Position numbers and translations under genes: made by a program. From NCBI GenBank assembly GCA_034509425.1, contig JAVTVJ010001200.1, forward strand, positions 124,001 through 188,000: a DNA stretch of 64,000 nt. Reading direction: 5' to 3'. Positions 51,401 to 63,772 of the stretch are shown one piece after another (within the stretch, counting starts at the first letter, position 1; every line of letters starts with the position of its first letter). The notes beneath the pieces are model-generated. The model worked only from the letters and a program-made list of their open reading frames with translations, was not told the origin of the DNA and ran no database searches. This DNA is from Eopsaltria australis. Lineage: Eukaryota > Chordata > Aves > Passeriformes > Petroicidae.

Positions 51401-54400
51401 CACCCACAAACCCATGCAGCTGCCCCAGATCCCTGCAGGGAATCCACCACCCTGCAGATCCCTTTCCCTCACATCCCACACTTCCCAAGGACCCTTCCCC
51501 TGGCTCCCTCAAACCTCTCCTAGACTGGGAGCCCCCTCCTGCCCAATCTATATCCCTTCCTACCTGACACACATGCTTCAGACCCCCTCCCTGTGCTGCA
51601 CATCCCACAGACCCCCTCCTGTCCAGTCCATATGGACCACAAAATGCTCCTGCCCTGATCCATGCACTCCTCCAGCCCATCCCACCTGGGATACTGGCCC
51701 GAGGGATGATGGGGATGATGGGGGACAGCACACGCTCCTCTAGCTCTGGCTTGGCCTCGCTGAGAAGAGGGAAGCGGAGCAGCTCCTCGCCCAGGACGCT
51801 CTCGGGGGATGAAGCAGGGACGATGCTGTCAGGGGAGTCGCTCTCGTCATCGCTCTCCATCCTGTGGGAATGGAGGTGTCAGGGGCCACAGGGCCTGGTG
51901 TCACCCATGGAGGGCGGGTCACCACAGTGGGGGTCTCACCTGACGTCCTCGGTCTGGTTGTGCGGAGGGGTGGGCAGTGCTGCCAGCAGGTCAAGGCTCT
52001 TCACCTCCACAGCTGGTGCATCTGCAAAGAAGGGATGGGTGTCACGGGGGGGAGTAACAGGTGGCAGCAGGGACTCCGTGCCACCCGTGCCAGCCAGGCT
52101 CACCTTTCTGGCCGTGGGGCTCGCGAGCCGGGTCGGAGTCCTTGGGCTGCTCCCCCAGCTCTTCCGGGGCCGTGACACCATTCACCATCTTCTGCTGCAC
52201 GGAGGGAGGGGGTGTGGGGGGCAGCGAGGAGGGTGGCGTGGGTGGGTTGCTGAGGTTGTTCTGGGGGGAGACAGTGGGGTGAGAACAGCAGGATGGTCCA
52301 GGACCCCCGGATAAGGGGGGACACCAGGGAACAACCCCCTTCTCACCTTGGTGAGCAGCTGGGAGTAGTAGTCGGGGACGCTGTCGAGCACAGCGCTGCC
52401 GAAGGCGCCCCTCAGCTGGCTCTTCCCATTGATGGGGCTGCTGCCGAAGGGCGCGAAGAGGCTGAAGTTGGCCATGATGGTCGGCTCCGTCAGCGGCAGC
52501 AGCGACAGCTCCTGGGGACACAGCGGTGAGGGGGGGGGACAGAGGCAGAGGCAGCCCCCTGTCACACCCTGGCCCACAGCCATACCTGCTTCAGCTGCTT
52601 CATGAGGGCCTCGCCAGGACGCAGCCCCTCGTCCTTCCGCAGCTTCTTGCGGGACGCTGGGATCCGCTCGTTGCCTTTCTGCACCCGCTTAGGCTTGGTG
52701 GGTGCTGGCTTCCTGGCGATGGAGGGGTCCTGGGGAGGGAGAAGGGGGCATGAGCTGTGCCAGTGATGCCTCAAGTTCTAGCTTTTATATTTTTCAGATC
52801 CTGTGCTGCATTAGTGTTTAACTCTGAGCTTCATACAGGGTGTTAGCTCTCTTCACAGTTTCATCAGACTAAACAATCCTTCCAGGCCTGAGAACCAAGG
52901 TCAGCATCACAGCCTCAGGCCCCAAAAAGTATAAACACTAGTGAATTGGGGGGAGCAAATTGGGGGAATGTGACTTCATTACCTGAAGCCGTAATTGGAC
53001 AATTAACCTCTGATATACAAATAGACCAAATTTGTATCTGTCTGAGAAACGCCTGACCATCATCTATCTTGGGTGTAGCCTCTGTGAGGCTTTTGCACTG
53101 CCCAAGGTGTATCTTTTGAAGGCTTTTTAATAAATACCTACCATATTCCCTAACTCTGTCTAGCCTCTGTTCTAAGTAGCCAGTCCAAGCAGCCCCTTGC
53201 CCATCGCACCCCCAGCCCAGCCTGCCCTGCTCACCTCCCGGCCCAGCAGCAGTGACTGTGGCCGTGGCTCTGTCGCAGTGCTCCGGTTCTCCATGTGCCC
53301 ATTGAGCTCGCCCGGGCTCTGCGCTGAGAGCTGCACGTTCTTGGCCCGCAGTAGCTTCTGCAGCAGCAGGTGCCCGGCCTCAGAGCGCCCACCTGGGGCC
53401 AGCAGGCTGTTGTTTTGGCTGTCCCCAGGGTCCCCATTGGCCTCTGGTTTTGCTGTCTCGTCTCCATCCAGCTCACACTGCACCACTGCTGCCGCCTCTT
53501 CCTTTGGCTCCTGCTTCACCAACACCTGGCGGGCTTCGCCGGCCACAGAGGCCCCCTCTGGCACAGCCCCATTGATGTGGGTCTCACCAGGGTCGGCTGG
53601 GTCCACCCCAGGTGCCTCGGGCTCCCAGGGGCCGTGTGCTGGGTCAGGGAGGGCACCGCTTGGCGTGGGAGTCAGCCCTGGCTCCGTGGGCGCCGCAGGG
53701 CTGGGGGCCAAGGCTGGGATTCCCGGTGATGTCTTCTTTGGCTCTTGGGGGCTCTGCTCAGGGCTGGCCAGGTGCTGGGGGGCACAGCCCAGGGGCGAGG
53801 GGGCTGGTGGCGTGGGGAGGCGGATGAGGCCGGGCTGGGGGCCACGGGCAGCCAAAGCTGCCTGAACCAGCTCAGCCAGGGGCTGCTGGGGGGACTGCCC
53901 TGGCAGCGCCCGCCCCGGCTCAGTGGCAGAGCTGGTCTGTGCCTCTGCTGGGGCACCCGGCCGGGGCTGGAAAAGGGATCCCATGGGACGAGGGGGCTGG
54001 CGGGTAGCAGGCAAGCTGTAGTCCGGGGCCTGCCCGGGGAAGGGGCCAGGGGTCCGTAGCGCCTGGTTCTGCTGCAGCAGGCTCTGCTGGTGCCGCTGCA
54101 CCAGGAGGGCCTGGAGCTGCTGCTGCTGCTGCGGCGTCAGATGCCGCAGCTGCGGGTTCTTGGCCAGGACACCCTGGAGCTGTGCCCGGATCTGGCCCAT
54201 CACCGGCCCCGGCACCTGCCCCAGGAGACCTGGAGGGAGAGTGGCTGAGCTTGATGGCGGCCCTACTTTGTGCTGAACGGGGCTCTGGAGCCGTGGGGGC
54301 TGTGGCTGCCCTGGCAGGGCCCCTGCCACCCCCTTGCCTGGCTGCTCCGGGGGCCGCGGTGCCGGCACCATGGCCTGTGCTGGGCCTGTCCCACAGCCCA

Positions 54401-57400
54401 GTGGTTGCTCTGCCACCCCAGCCGTGTCCCCATGCTGCTGAGACAGCTCGGTGTGGACAGACCCAGGGCTCTGTAGCTGCGGGGTGAGTAGGGCACCTTG
54501 CTGCCCTGGGGCTCCCCGCAGGACACCTGGCTGGGAGGTCAAGAGGAGCTGCTGGCCCTGCCCCAGCTCAGCCTGGTGCTTGGGGGCCAGGGGCTCCGGG
54601 CCCCCCAGCCCCGGGGGGTTGAGGGCTCCCTGCTGCTCCCCATGCAGCTGCCCCCCGCTCTCACCGCCCTCAGCGTGCAGGGCGCTGCCGTCCATCCCTG
54701 CGGGCTGGTCCTTAGCAGCCAGGACCGCCGGGGCCGGCTGCATTCCCTGACTCAGATGCAGCACAGAGGGGGCCTGGCCCCCCGCCCCGTGCTGCGGAAA
54801 GTGCTGGATCGAGGGCTGCCCCTGGCCCAGCCCCAGGAGACCTGGCTGGGCAGCCGCTGAGTTCTGCTGCTGCTGCTGCTGCGGGGCCAGCAGTGCCCGA
54901 GACTGCCCCAGCTGCTGGGATAGCACGAGCCGGTGGCTCAGCATCCCCGGAGTCTGCGGCGTCAGCTGGGGCGAGCCCAGTACCCGCTGCTGGTGGGGGG
55001 CCAGGACGACCTGGCGCTGGGGTGGGGGGTGGCCCAGCACGGGCTGGTGCTGCAGCCCTGGTGTGTGGCCCAGCACACCTGGCTGCTGCTGTGGCGAGAG
55101 CTGCTGCACCAGGAGGCTCTGCTGGCTGCCCAGCAGCCCTGGCTGCTTCGGCACCATGGGCTGAGCCCCCGTGCCAGGCTGTGGGGCCGGGGGCTGCTGC
55201 TGCTGCTGCCCCAGCAGGCCGGGCTGCCCTGGCACGGCTGTCGGCTGCATTGTGGCCTGGCCCAGCACACCTGGCTGCTGCATGGATGCCTGGCCCATCA
55301 TGCCTGGCTGCTGCAGTGATGTCTGGGCGAGCACACCTGCCTGTTGCATTGAAGCTTGTCCCATCACACCTGGCTGCTGCATGGATGCCTGTGCCATGAT
55401 GCTCTGTGGCTGCATTGAGCTCTGTCCCATCACACCTGGCTGCTGCATGGACGCCTGACCCATCACACCCTGTTGCTGCATCGAGGTCTGTCCCATCACA
55501 CCTGGCTGCTGCATGGACGCCTGTCCCATCACACCTGGCTGCTGCAGCGATGCCTGTCCCATCACACCTGGCTGCTGCATGGAGGTTTGACCCATCACGC
55601 CCTGTTGCTGCATCGATGCTTGTGCCATGACACCTGATTGCTGCAGTGACGTCTGTCCCATCACACCTGATTGCTGCATGGATGCCTGTCCCATCACACC
55701 TGATTGCTGCATGGACGCCTGTCCCATCACACCCGGCTGCTGCATTGATGTTTGTCCCATCACGCCCTGTTGCTGCATGGCCGCCTGTCCCATCACACCT
55801 GGCTGCTGCAGCGACACCTGTCCCATCACACCTGGCTGTTGCATTGACGTCTGTCCCATCACACCTGGCTGCTGCTGCAGTGACACCTGTCCCAGCATGT
55901 TCTGCTGCTGCAGTTTCTGTGCCAGCTGCATCCTCTGGAGCTGCCGCTCCTGCATCAGGCGGCTGTCGGCGGCCAGCCCACGCAGCGCGGGGTTCCCGCT
56001 GAAGAAGGCGCCAGAGGAGCCGGGTCCCGGGGCGCTCCCCACGGGCTGCTGCCCCATGAAGGACAGGCCCTGCTGCACGGCCATGGACACGCCGCCCTGG
56101 GGCAGGCGCAGCCCCCCTGGCTGCCCCGGCTGCTGGCCCAGGCCCTGCGCTCCCACCAGGGCCCCCCCGGGCTGCTGCACGCCGTGTGCCGAGAGGAGCT
56201 GCCCTGGGAGCTTGGACATGAGGCGGGGGCTCTGCGAGGGGCTCAGAGCCATCACGGCCGAGGCCTGGTGCTGGTGCTGCTGCTGCTGCTTGTTGCGGTA
56301 CTCAGCCATGAGGTTGGTGTGCTCCTTCTGCTGCTTCCGCACCTGACGGGGACGGTGGGGTGTCAGTGCCAGCAATGGCAGGGTTTTAGTGCCAGGAATG
56401 GCATGGCATTAGTGCCAGGGACAGGAGGACAACACTGTCTTAACACTGTGGATAGTGGGGCATCAGCACTGGGAATGGCACAGCTTTAGTACCCAGGACA
56501 GAGGAGTGTTAACACCAGGAATGGCACGGTAACAGTGCCAGAAATGGCCCAGCCTCAGCACTGGGAATGGCACAGCTTTAGTACCCAGGACAGAGGAGTG
56601 TTAACACCAGGAATGGCACGGTAACAGCGCCAGAAACAGGCCAGCCTCAGCACTGGGAATGGCACAGCTTTAGTACCCAGGACAGGGGAGTGTTAGCACC
56701 AGGAATGGCACTGTAACAGTGCCAGAAATGGCCCACCCTCAGGGAATGGCACAGCTTTACTGCCAAGGACAGTAAGGCACCAGCACTAAGAATGGCACAG
56801 GATTAAGTGCTGGGGACAGTGGGGCATCAGTGCTGTGGACAGCAGGGCATTAGTGCTGGGAATGGCAGAGCTTTAGTGCCAGAACAGCAGGGCGTTAGCA
56901 CCAGGAATAGTGGGACATCAGTGCCAGGAATGGCACAGTGTTAGCGCCAGGGACACTAAGGAATTAATACCAGGACTAGCACAGCATTAGTGCTGGGAAC
57001 AGTGAGGAGTTGGAGCCAGAAATGGCACATTTACACTGAGGACATGACAATTGCACTGGGGATGGCACAGGGTTAAAGTCGGGAATAGAAAAGCTCACAC
57101 TGGGAACAGTGAAGCATTAGCACTGGGGGGACATCACGTTCGCACCAGGGATGAGGTGCCCACCCATATGCAGGGCCCTACCTGGTCCAGCTGCTTCTGG
57201 ATCTTGCTCTGCTGTTCCGTCACCAGCTTCAGCTTCTCGGCGTCGGCCTCGGGGAACTCCCGCCCGGCTTTCTTGGCCGTGCGCTGCTTGGCACACAGCG
57301 CCTTGCGGGACTTGCGGTGTGCCCCGATCTGCTCCTCCAGCACCTTCAGCTGCATCTGCAGCAGCTGCTGCGTGTGGAACAGCCACTCCTCGTACTGCCG

Positions 57401-60400
57401 CTGGTCAGCCTCGTCTGTGGGATGAGGAGAGGGCTCAGATCAGTGGGGACTCCGGGACAGCAGAGATCCTGAGTCAGCTGAGACCCCAGGTCAGTGGGGA
57501 CCCCAGGTCAGCAGAGACCACAGGTCAGTAGAGACTGCAGGTCAGTGGGGACCCTGGGTCAGTGGGGACCCCAGGTCAGTGGGGACACTGGGTCAGTGGG
57601 AACCCTGGCCCTCAGGGGCAGGGTGAACCCCATCCTGTGCCACCCCAGCCCTGCCATGTCAGTACTCACTGATGACGCCCTGTGCAAAGGTGGGTGGGTT
57701 GGGACGAGCCTGGGTCGGGTCTGTGCCGCTCCGCTCCTGGCAGGAAGGAGAGCATTGGGGACACATGCTGTGATTTCTGTCCTCTCCCCACAGCCCCTAA
57801 CCCCTCAGCCAGCCACAAAACCACTGGCCTGACAGCCCCAAGAGATCCCTGTAGCGCCTCTGGCCACCCCCCTTACCTGCCCGCTCCCTGCCAGTAGGTG
57901 GTTCTGCATCTCAGAGACAGCCGGGCCGCCCGAGAGCCGCTGGGCCAGCAGGGAAACCTGTTGCCTTTGGGGGACACAAACAGAAATGGGGTGTGAGCCA
58001 AAGCAACCTGCCTGCCCCACCCTGTGCCCCCTGGATCCCCGTGCCTGTTACCTGTTCATGCCTGGGGCCACCCCGATGCTGCCCTGAGCCATCACCTTCT
58101 TGATGCCCTTCAGTGCCACCATCTTGGCCTTGGCAATGGGGTCCATGATGTCCTCGGCTGCAAACTTATCCAGGTCTGCTGGTACAGAGACCATAGCATG
58201 TTCAGCCCTACACCCCCCACCCAAAAGGGCTCCGTGCTCCCCCAAAACAATCCCCGCAGCCCCTACCTGTGTCTGGGAAGAAGCTGTTGGCCAACTGCTG
58301 TTGCATGACGAGCTGGGGGGCCTTCAGGCCCAGGGTGGGGGGCTGCACCCCGGCCATCGGCTTCTGCACCAACACCTGCTGCTGGCTCTGCTGCGGCTGC
58401 CCCAGGGCCACCTGCACCCCATGGGGGGACGACAGCACGTGGGGCTGCCCAGAGCCCATGCCCATGTGGGGGGCCAGAGCTGGGCCCTGCTGGGGTGCGT
58501 TGAGCCGGGGGGGCTGCGGCGGCAACAGCGGTGGCCGGGCCACCAGCCCCAGCTGGAGGGGTGTCTGAGGGGTGCCCAGACGGGGTGGCTGCCCCTCAGG
58601 AGGCTGCCCAGACGCCCCTGTGTGCAGCATGGGGTGCCCTGGGGCTGGGACGTGGGGCGTGCCACGGGGCAGGTGGGCCGACATCTGCTGCTTCTTCTGC
58701 AGCTCCTTCTTCTCGTGCTCCAGGAGGTCCTCGATGAGCAGCGGCAGCTCGCTGGCCACCAACGAGCTCTCCATCTTGTCCAAGTCATCCGCCGGCGAGT
58801 GCCGGGCACTGCCCAGCCCCAAGGCTCCGCTGTCCAGCTCAAACTTCTCCAGCAAGGGGTTGCTCTGGCCGCCCAGCTGCGCAGTTGCCAGCCCACGGCC
58901 AGGGCCTGTGTAGGGGTCCTTCTCCAGCACGGGGACACCAGTGTGGCCACTGTTGGAGAACTGAGTCAGGCCAAGGCGAGCGGGGCCGGTGCTGGAGCTC
59001 AGGAGGGTCTGGCCAGGTTTGACACTAAGCCCCAGGGAGGCAGAGATTTTATCTGTGCCCTGCAGTGCTTCTGACTTGACCGGCACCGAGAGGCGCTCAG
59101 GGCCAGCGGTGGTGAACTGGCAGGGTGAGGTCTTCAGGCAGCCTTCCTCCAGCTTGGGCTTGACATCAGTGGGCAGCGAGCCGGCCTTCACCTCTGCACC
59201 CTGTGCCTTGAAAGCCGGGTCAGGGGCCAGCACAGTGCCCGTGGGGCAGGTAGAGAGTCCCAAGCCCACCCCAGACACCAGTCCTTCCTTAGGCACCTCC
59301 TGAGCCTCTGCAGATGGGGTCACATCTTTGCTGTCCCCAGGGTCGGGGAGCTTCAAGGTGGACGCTGGTGGTTCTGTCTTGAGCTGGGCCTCGCGCTCAG
59401 CCTTCTCGTTGGCCGACTCGACCAGGCGCAGGTGCTCGTTGAAGATGTCCTTCTTGTCACCCGTGTCCAGCTCGGGGTCAGTGTAGGCCAGCAGGTCAAA
59501 CTCATCACCATTCAGCAGGTCATCAAGGTGGGGGTCTGCTGTCTCCAGGCTGTCCAAGTTGTCCAAGTCATCGTCCCCTTTCGCCACATCTGGATCCAGG
59601 CTAAGGTTGGCCAAATCATCATCATCTTCCAAGTCCTTGTGGGAGCCGAAGTCGTCATCCAAATCGGGCTCCACGGGCACCTCGCAGGGCAGTCGTCCCC
59701 CCTCCAGGCTCAGGTGGCTCTTCCCTGGAGCTGGTGCAGGGTCTGGAGCGGGGCCATCCTTGGGCCCCTCGGGGCGGAGGGCAGCACCGGAGGACAGTGG
59801 GCGTGGGGGGACGTGCTGCAGCTCCAGGGTGGGGGCCGGCAGCGGCGGTGCCGCCTTGGCGTGGGGCTGCTGGTGGTTGTTGCCCATCTCAGCTCCCTGT
59901 GGGGACGCGGGCGGCAGCGGCGCTGGAACCTTCTGGGATGGCAGCGCCTGCATGGGCATGACAGGGGTGCACAGGGCCTGGGGGGTGCCTTCATCTCCGG
60001 GCAGGAAGAAGCGAGGCCGGGGTGCCTGGGGGGCAAAGGGAGACCCCACGACACCCCCAGGCCCCTTCTGCACGTTGTGTCGCAGCTCGATGAAGGGAGC
60101 GCCCAGGGCGGCTGGTGAGGGGGGCACGGCCTCAGCAGGGGTGGGCAGGCGGGTGCCCAGGCTGCCCATGGGGGCCCCGGTGGCCGGGGGGGCGAAGCGG
60201 GAGGTGACAGGGAGCCGCAGGGCCGCCACGGCCGCCTGCTGCTGCTGCTGCTGCCACAGGTGCTGCTGCTGCTGCGGGGATGGCGACGGGAAGACCCCAC
60301 GGGGGTAGAAGGCCTGGGGTGGTCCCACCGTCGCCCTGGAAGACATGGCAGGGTTGGCACCAGCTTGGTACAGCCCCGACACACCACCACGTCCCATCCC

Positions 60401-63400
60401 CCTCAGACTGTGCCAAGCACCCAAAAATCCACAGCCATCCCCTCCCTCCGGAGCGATCCCCGCAAGCTAGGGGTACACGTGCTGCCAGGAGGATCCCTGC
60501 TGGCTCCCACCCGTGCATGCTGAGCCCATCGCCCTGTCAGGGGGCACCCACCGGCCGCTGATGTCCAGCATGGCTGGCGTGGCCGCTGGCGGGGGCCGGG
60601 AGAGCCGCTCGTCCTGCGCGAACGCTGCCTGCACCATGACGGAGCCGGGCAGCTTCCCAGCGCCAGCTGCTGAGGCCAGAGTCCCGAGGAGACCCTTGTC
60701 CTGGAGGAAGGAAGGAAAAAAGGAGTCACCCTGATGCCTTCAGTTTTAGCTGTTATATTTTTCAGATCAGCACTGCTTTAGTGTATAACTCTAAAACTTC
60801 AAAGCCTGTCAGCTACTGTTCTCCCGTTTTATTCAGACACAATAATTTGTCTCCAGGCCTGAAATCCAAGGACATGTTATTTTCTCTGGTCCCAAAAACT
60901 GTGAATAACAGTGAAGTTAGGGGGGCAAATGGGGAGAATGGGACTCCACCACCTTAAGCTATAATTGGACGATTAACCTCTGATTTGAAAATAGACCGAA
61001 CTTGTATCTGTCTGAAAAATCTGTGACCACTGTCCATCTCGGGTGTAGCCCCTTGTGAGACTCCTGCATTGCCCAAGGTGTACCCTGTGAAGGCCTTTCA
61101 ATAAATCCTTTATCCTTTAACTCTGTCTGGTCTCTGTTCTAGGTATCCTCTTCAGGCATCGACCCCTCCATTGGCTGCATCCCCCCAAGCACACTGCCAC
61201 TCCATCAGCCACATCCCCCTGTGCCCACCGTGCCACTCCATCAGCCACATCCCCCCGTGCCCCTCCATCAGCCACATCCCCCTGTGCCCACCATGCCCCT
61301 CCATCAGCCACATCCCCCTGTGCCCACCGTGCCCCTCCATCAGACACATCCCCCACCCTGTGCCCACCATGCCACTCCATCAGCCACATCCCCCCGTGCC
61401 CACCGTGCCCCAGCTCTCCCACCTGTGCTGGTTGGTACGGGGCCATGCCCCGGCTCAGCTCGAAGCTCTGCCCGCCGGCCTCAGGGGCCCAGCCAGCTGG
61501 TGAGGAGGAGGCGGCAGCAGCCGCGCTCTCCTTCTCCTGCCGAAGGCTGTTCCGCTGGATCTGCTGGCGGATGAGCAGCTCCCGGAGCCGCTGGCGCTGA
61601 GAAGAGTTCAGTGTTAGAGCCCAGAGTGGCAACAGGACAAAGACCAGCAAGACAGATCACATACAGAGTGACCACCAATGCCTCTACAACCCCAGTTTTG
61701 CCCTTTCATTCTCTCCCACACCCGGATACAGCTGGATCACAGCAGAGACCTCACCTGTCGCTGCTTCTCCAGCTCCGACTGGCTCATGGTGCCGAGAGCC
61801 CCGTCCTGGCCGCCAGGCAGCTCTGCCAGGTCCCGGTTTGGGGGTGCCGAGAGCCCCACAGCCACCTCCTCCCTCTTGTCAGCCGTCAGTCCCAGCGCAG
61901 TGCGGGGCAGGAAGGCTCCAGAAGGGTCCTGCTGCTGCGGGGGGGCCGGGGGCTGCGGCGGCAGCACCGATGGTGGCCGCAGGGGCGAGAGGCTGTAGGA
62001 GTCAGGGGCGGCAGTGCCAGGGCCCAGCGGGCTGCTGGCCTGGTGGAAGCTGGGTGACGAGGCGTAGGCCGAGCTCTGGGGTTTCCCAGAGCCATAATGG
62101 CTGTTGATCCCGTGGGGCTGGTGGGATGGGGAGCCCTTGAGTGGCTCCGAGACGGCCGGGGGGAAGGTGAAGCGCATGGGGGGCTGGCTCCCTGGGAACA
62201 CGCTGGCGCCAGGGGAGCGGGCAAAGGGTGGCTGTGGCCCGGCCGGTGCCTTGGCGTGGGGGTCACCGGCTGGGGTGCCCCCAAAACCTCCGCCAGCTGC
62301 CCCCACTGACTTGAACCCCGGCTCCGGCATCTGCGGGCGGGGGGGTTTGTGCAAGGGGGTGAAGGGGTCCCGGGACTGCGGCCGGGAGGGCGGCTGGGAG
62401 TAGGGATCCGGGGATTGGAAGCGAGGGGTGACAGGGGACTGGCAGAAGGCTTCGTTGGAGAGCGGGCGAGGGGTCAGAGGGGACTGGGAGCTGGATTGGG
62501 ACTGGGGGCTGGCGGGGATGCGGGAGAAGGGTTCAGAGGGCAGGGAGCGGGGCGGGAGAGCGCAGCAGGCCTCGGGGGGCTGCAGCCGGGGCGTCAGTGG
62601 GGGCTGCGAGTAGGGGTCCAGGTAGGGCGACTGACGGTAGAGATCAGGGTGGCCAGGGGGCGAGGGGGCCAGGGGATGGGGGTCGGGGGGCCGGTGCCCC
62701 AGCCCCGGGCTCTGCGGCTCTACCTGAGAGACCCGTGGGGTCATGGGGGCTTTGAAGACGTCGGCCGCCTTCAGCTCCGCAGCCGAGAGGTGGGGGCCAC
62801 CTGGGGAGTCCCCGTAGCCCATGGCAGATGTGTAGCCGGGCGAGCAGACCCCCAGGCTTCCCCCATCCTCCTTCTTCACCTCCAGACCCTTCTTCTGCTC
62901 CCCAAAAGGCAGGGGAGAGAGCAGAGCCTCAGGCGGCCGCGCCCCAGGACTCCCTGGCACCGAGAGGTTGTCCAAGGAGGGGCACCGGGGCTTCAGGAAG
63001 GGGTCAGGGGTGCCGGGTTGGTGCCGGGGGGTGCCAGGTGGGGTGGGGTGGAAGTCAGGAGCACGGGGGGCTGTGAGGGGCTGGGGCTGGCCAGGGAAGG
63101 GCTGGAAGGCAGCACCCGATGTGGGGCTCTGGCCCAGGGGCGAGGGGAAGCGAGGCTCCAGCGTGTAGGCGGGGGCCGCGCCGTAGGGATCGTGCGAAGG
63201 CACTTGGGCAGGGGACTGGGGCGGGAGCTTGAGGAAGAGCTCGCTGGGAGACTCGGGTCCCCCTCCGGCACCCGCTGGGGGCTTCAGGAAGCCCTCGCCG
63301 GTGGCGGGGGGGCTGCTGATGTAGACGGGCTGTGCCCCTGGCGGCACTGGGATCCGCAGGTGCAGCGAGGGCCTCTCAGGCTTGCGCAGTCCCTCCCCTT

Positions 63401-63772
63401 TGGTCTGCTTGTTGATCTGGCTCTCGGCCTGCTGCAGAGAGAGCCGGGCCGTCAGGGCTGTGGGAGCCCTCCTGCCCTCCCCGTGGGCTGGGCACGGGCT
63501 GGGGGTGGGCACACCATGTCCCCCAGGGCTGGGCCGGGGCCACCGGGCATCTCCCCGCGCCTCACATACCTTCTGCACCTTGTTGATGCGATGAGCCGCC
63601 CGGTTATCTTTGGCCTTTTGCTAACAAAGACACGAAGCCAGCTGACTTGCAGCCCCCGGTGCCCCGGCCCCCCACCCCGCTGACCTCCCGGCACTCACCA
63701 AATACGGAGCTTTGTCCGTGGCAGGGACTTTCCTCCAGAGCTTCATGATCTGTTTGCAGCGGCTCGACCAGT
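47339..63772 (-). CDS. KMT2D: Histone-lysine N-methyltransferase 2D (MLL4), C-terminal two-thirds
   Basis: KMT2D deposits H3K4 mono- and dimethylation at enhancers within the WDR5-RBBP5-ASH2L-DPY30 and UTX complex. Twenty-six exons join in frame to 3,652 residues plus stop (human protein about 5,540). They are 63772-63699, 63620-63570, 63431-61755, 61596-61423, 60700-60552, 60335-58267, 58175-58052, 57964-57877, 57736-57670, 57414-57182, 56342-53235, 52729-52586, 52511-52347, 52260-52104, 52021-51940, 51861-51686, 51325-51177, 51072-50937, 50856-50720, 50378-49208, 48977-48841, 48716-48586, 48483-48198, 47835-47762, 47662-47554 and 47431-47339. The order is HMG-box part, long P/Q-rich region, extended PHD (CCFCHEEGDG), FYRN, FYRC, WIN motif (GCARSEP), SET (YINHSCAPNC) and post-SET (CHCGAWNC), ending RKWMN. 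The N-terminal PHD clusters lie beyond the window. Confidence 0.98.
48586..49900 (-). other. KMT2D: KMT2D ePHD, FYRN, FYRC and WIN-motif exons
   Basis: The exon at 49,208-50,378 encodes the extended PHD finger (CCFCHEEGDG to MLCPLH) and FYRN (FHSVTALYPVGYEATRIYW). The next two encode FYRC (WNRIIEPVAMMRKE to YLFRYGRHP). GCARSEP, near 48,610-48,632, is the WDR5-interaction (WIN) motif with its arginine. The order matches vertebrate KMT2D exactly. Confidence 0.93.
48998..49085 (-). mobile_element. CR1 LINE 3' tail fragment in a KMT2D intron
   Basis: TTAGACTGGAAAAGACC, CCAAGATCATTGAGTCCAA is the reverse complement of the CR1 3' end, so the fragment is in the same sense as KMT2D. About 80 bp are recognisable. 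Confidence 0.75.
52764..53180 (+). mobile_element. Solo LTR of an endogenous retrovirus, copy 1
   Basis: About 415 bp of AT-richer sequence begins TGATGCC and includes GCTTTTATATTTTTCAGATC and TAATTGGACAATTAACCTCT. AATAAA follows at about 53,130, then TTAACTCTGTC-like and TAGCCTCTGTTCTAAG near the end. It is antisense to KMT2D and related along its length to the copy at 60,732. Its 3' edge is eroded. No retroviral reading frame is present. I associate this LTR type with songbird genomes, from memory. Confidence 0.75.
55239..55898 (-). repeat. KMT2D: Coding 33-bp minisatellite: 20 copies of an 11-residue repeat in KMT2D
   Basis: Twenty consecutive in-frame units of GVMGQTSMQQP type make 220 residues without interruption. 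Positions 7, 10 and 11 vary most and the central Q and M/L are nearly fixed. It follows the motif LQRMQLAQKLQQQN, after which mammalian KMT2D has long polyglutamine runs. The exon at 53,235-56,342 stays open throughout. Confidence 0.95.
56370..57130. repeat. Minisatellite in a KMT2D intron
   Basis: Units such as AGCACTGGGAATGGCACAGC, TTTAGTACCCAGGACAG and GTTAACACCAGGAATGGCAC repeat with a higher-order period of about 115 bp and shorter subunits of about 28 bp. The 839-bp intron lies between the exons at 57,182-57,414 and 53,235-56,342. Confidence 0.85.
57465..57605. repeat. ~20-bp repeat in a KMT2D intron
   Basis: CCAGGTCAGTGGGGACC and close variants repeat about seven times in the 255-bp intron between the exons at 57,670-57,736 and 57,182-57,414. 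Confidence 0.75.
60732..61161 (+). mobile_element. Solo LTR of an endogenous retrovirus, copy 2
   Basis: About 430 bp begin TGATGCC and end GGCATCG, an almost intact inverted terminal repeat. ACCC flanks both sides and may be the target-site duplication. It shares the order of blocks with copy 1, including TTTTTCAGATC, TAATTGGACGATTAACCTCT, CAATAAATCC (about 61,100) and GGTCTCTGTTCTAGG. It is antisense to KMT2D and carries no reading frame. Confidence 0.8.
61165..61412. repeat. ~36-bp minisatellite in a KMT2D intron
   Basis: CCATCAGCCACATCCCCC then GTGCCCACCGTGCCAC repeats about seven times immediately beside LTR copy 2, upstream of the donor of the exon at 61,423-61,596. Confidence 0.88.

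Noticed and set aside
52764..61161. A possible full-length provirus between the two LTR copies
   Set aside because: The interval is filled by intact KMT2D exons and introns with no retroviral frame. The two LTRs are independent solo insertions.
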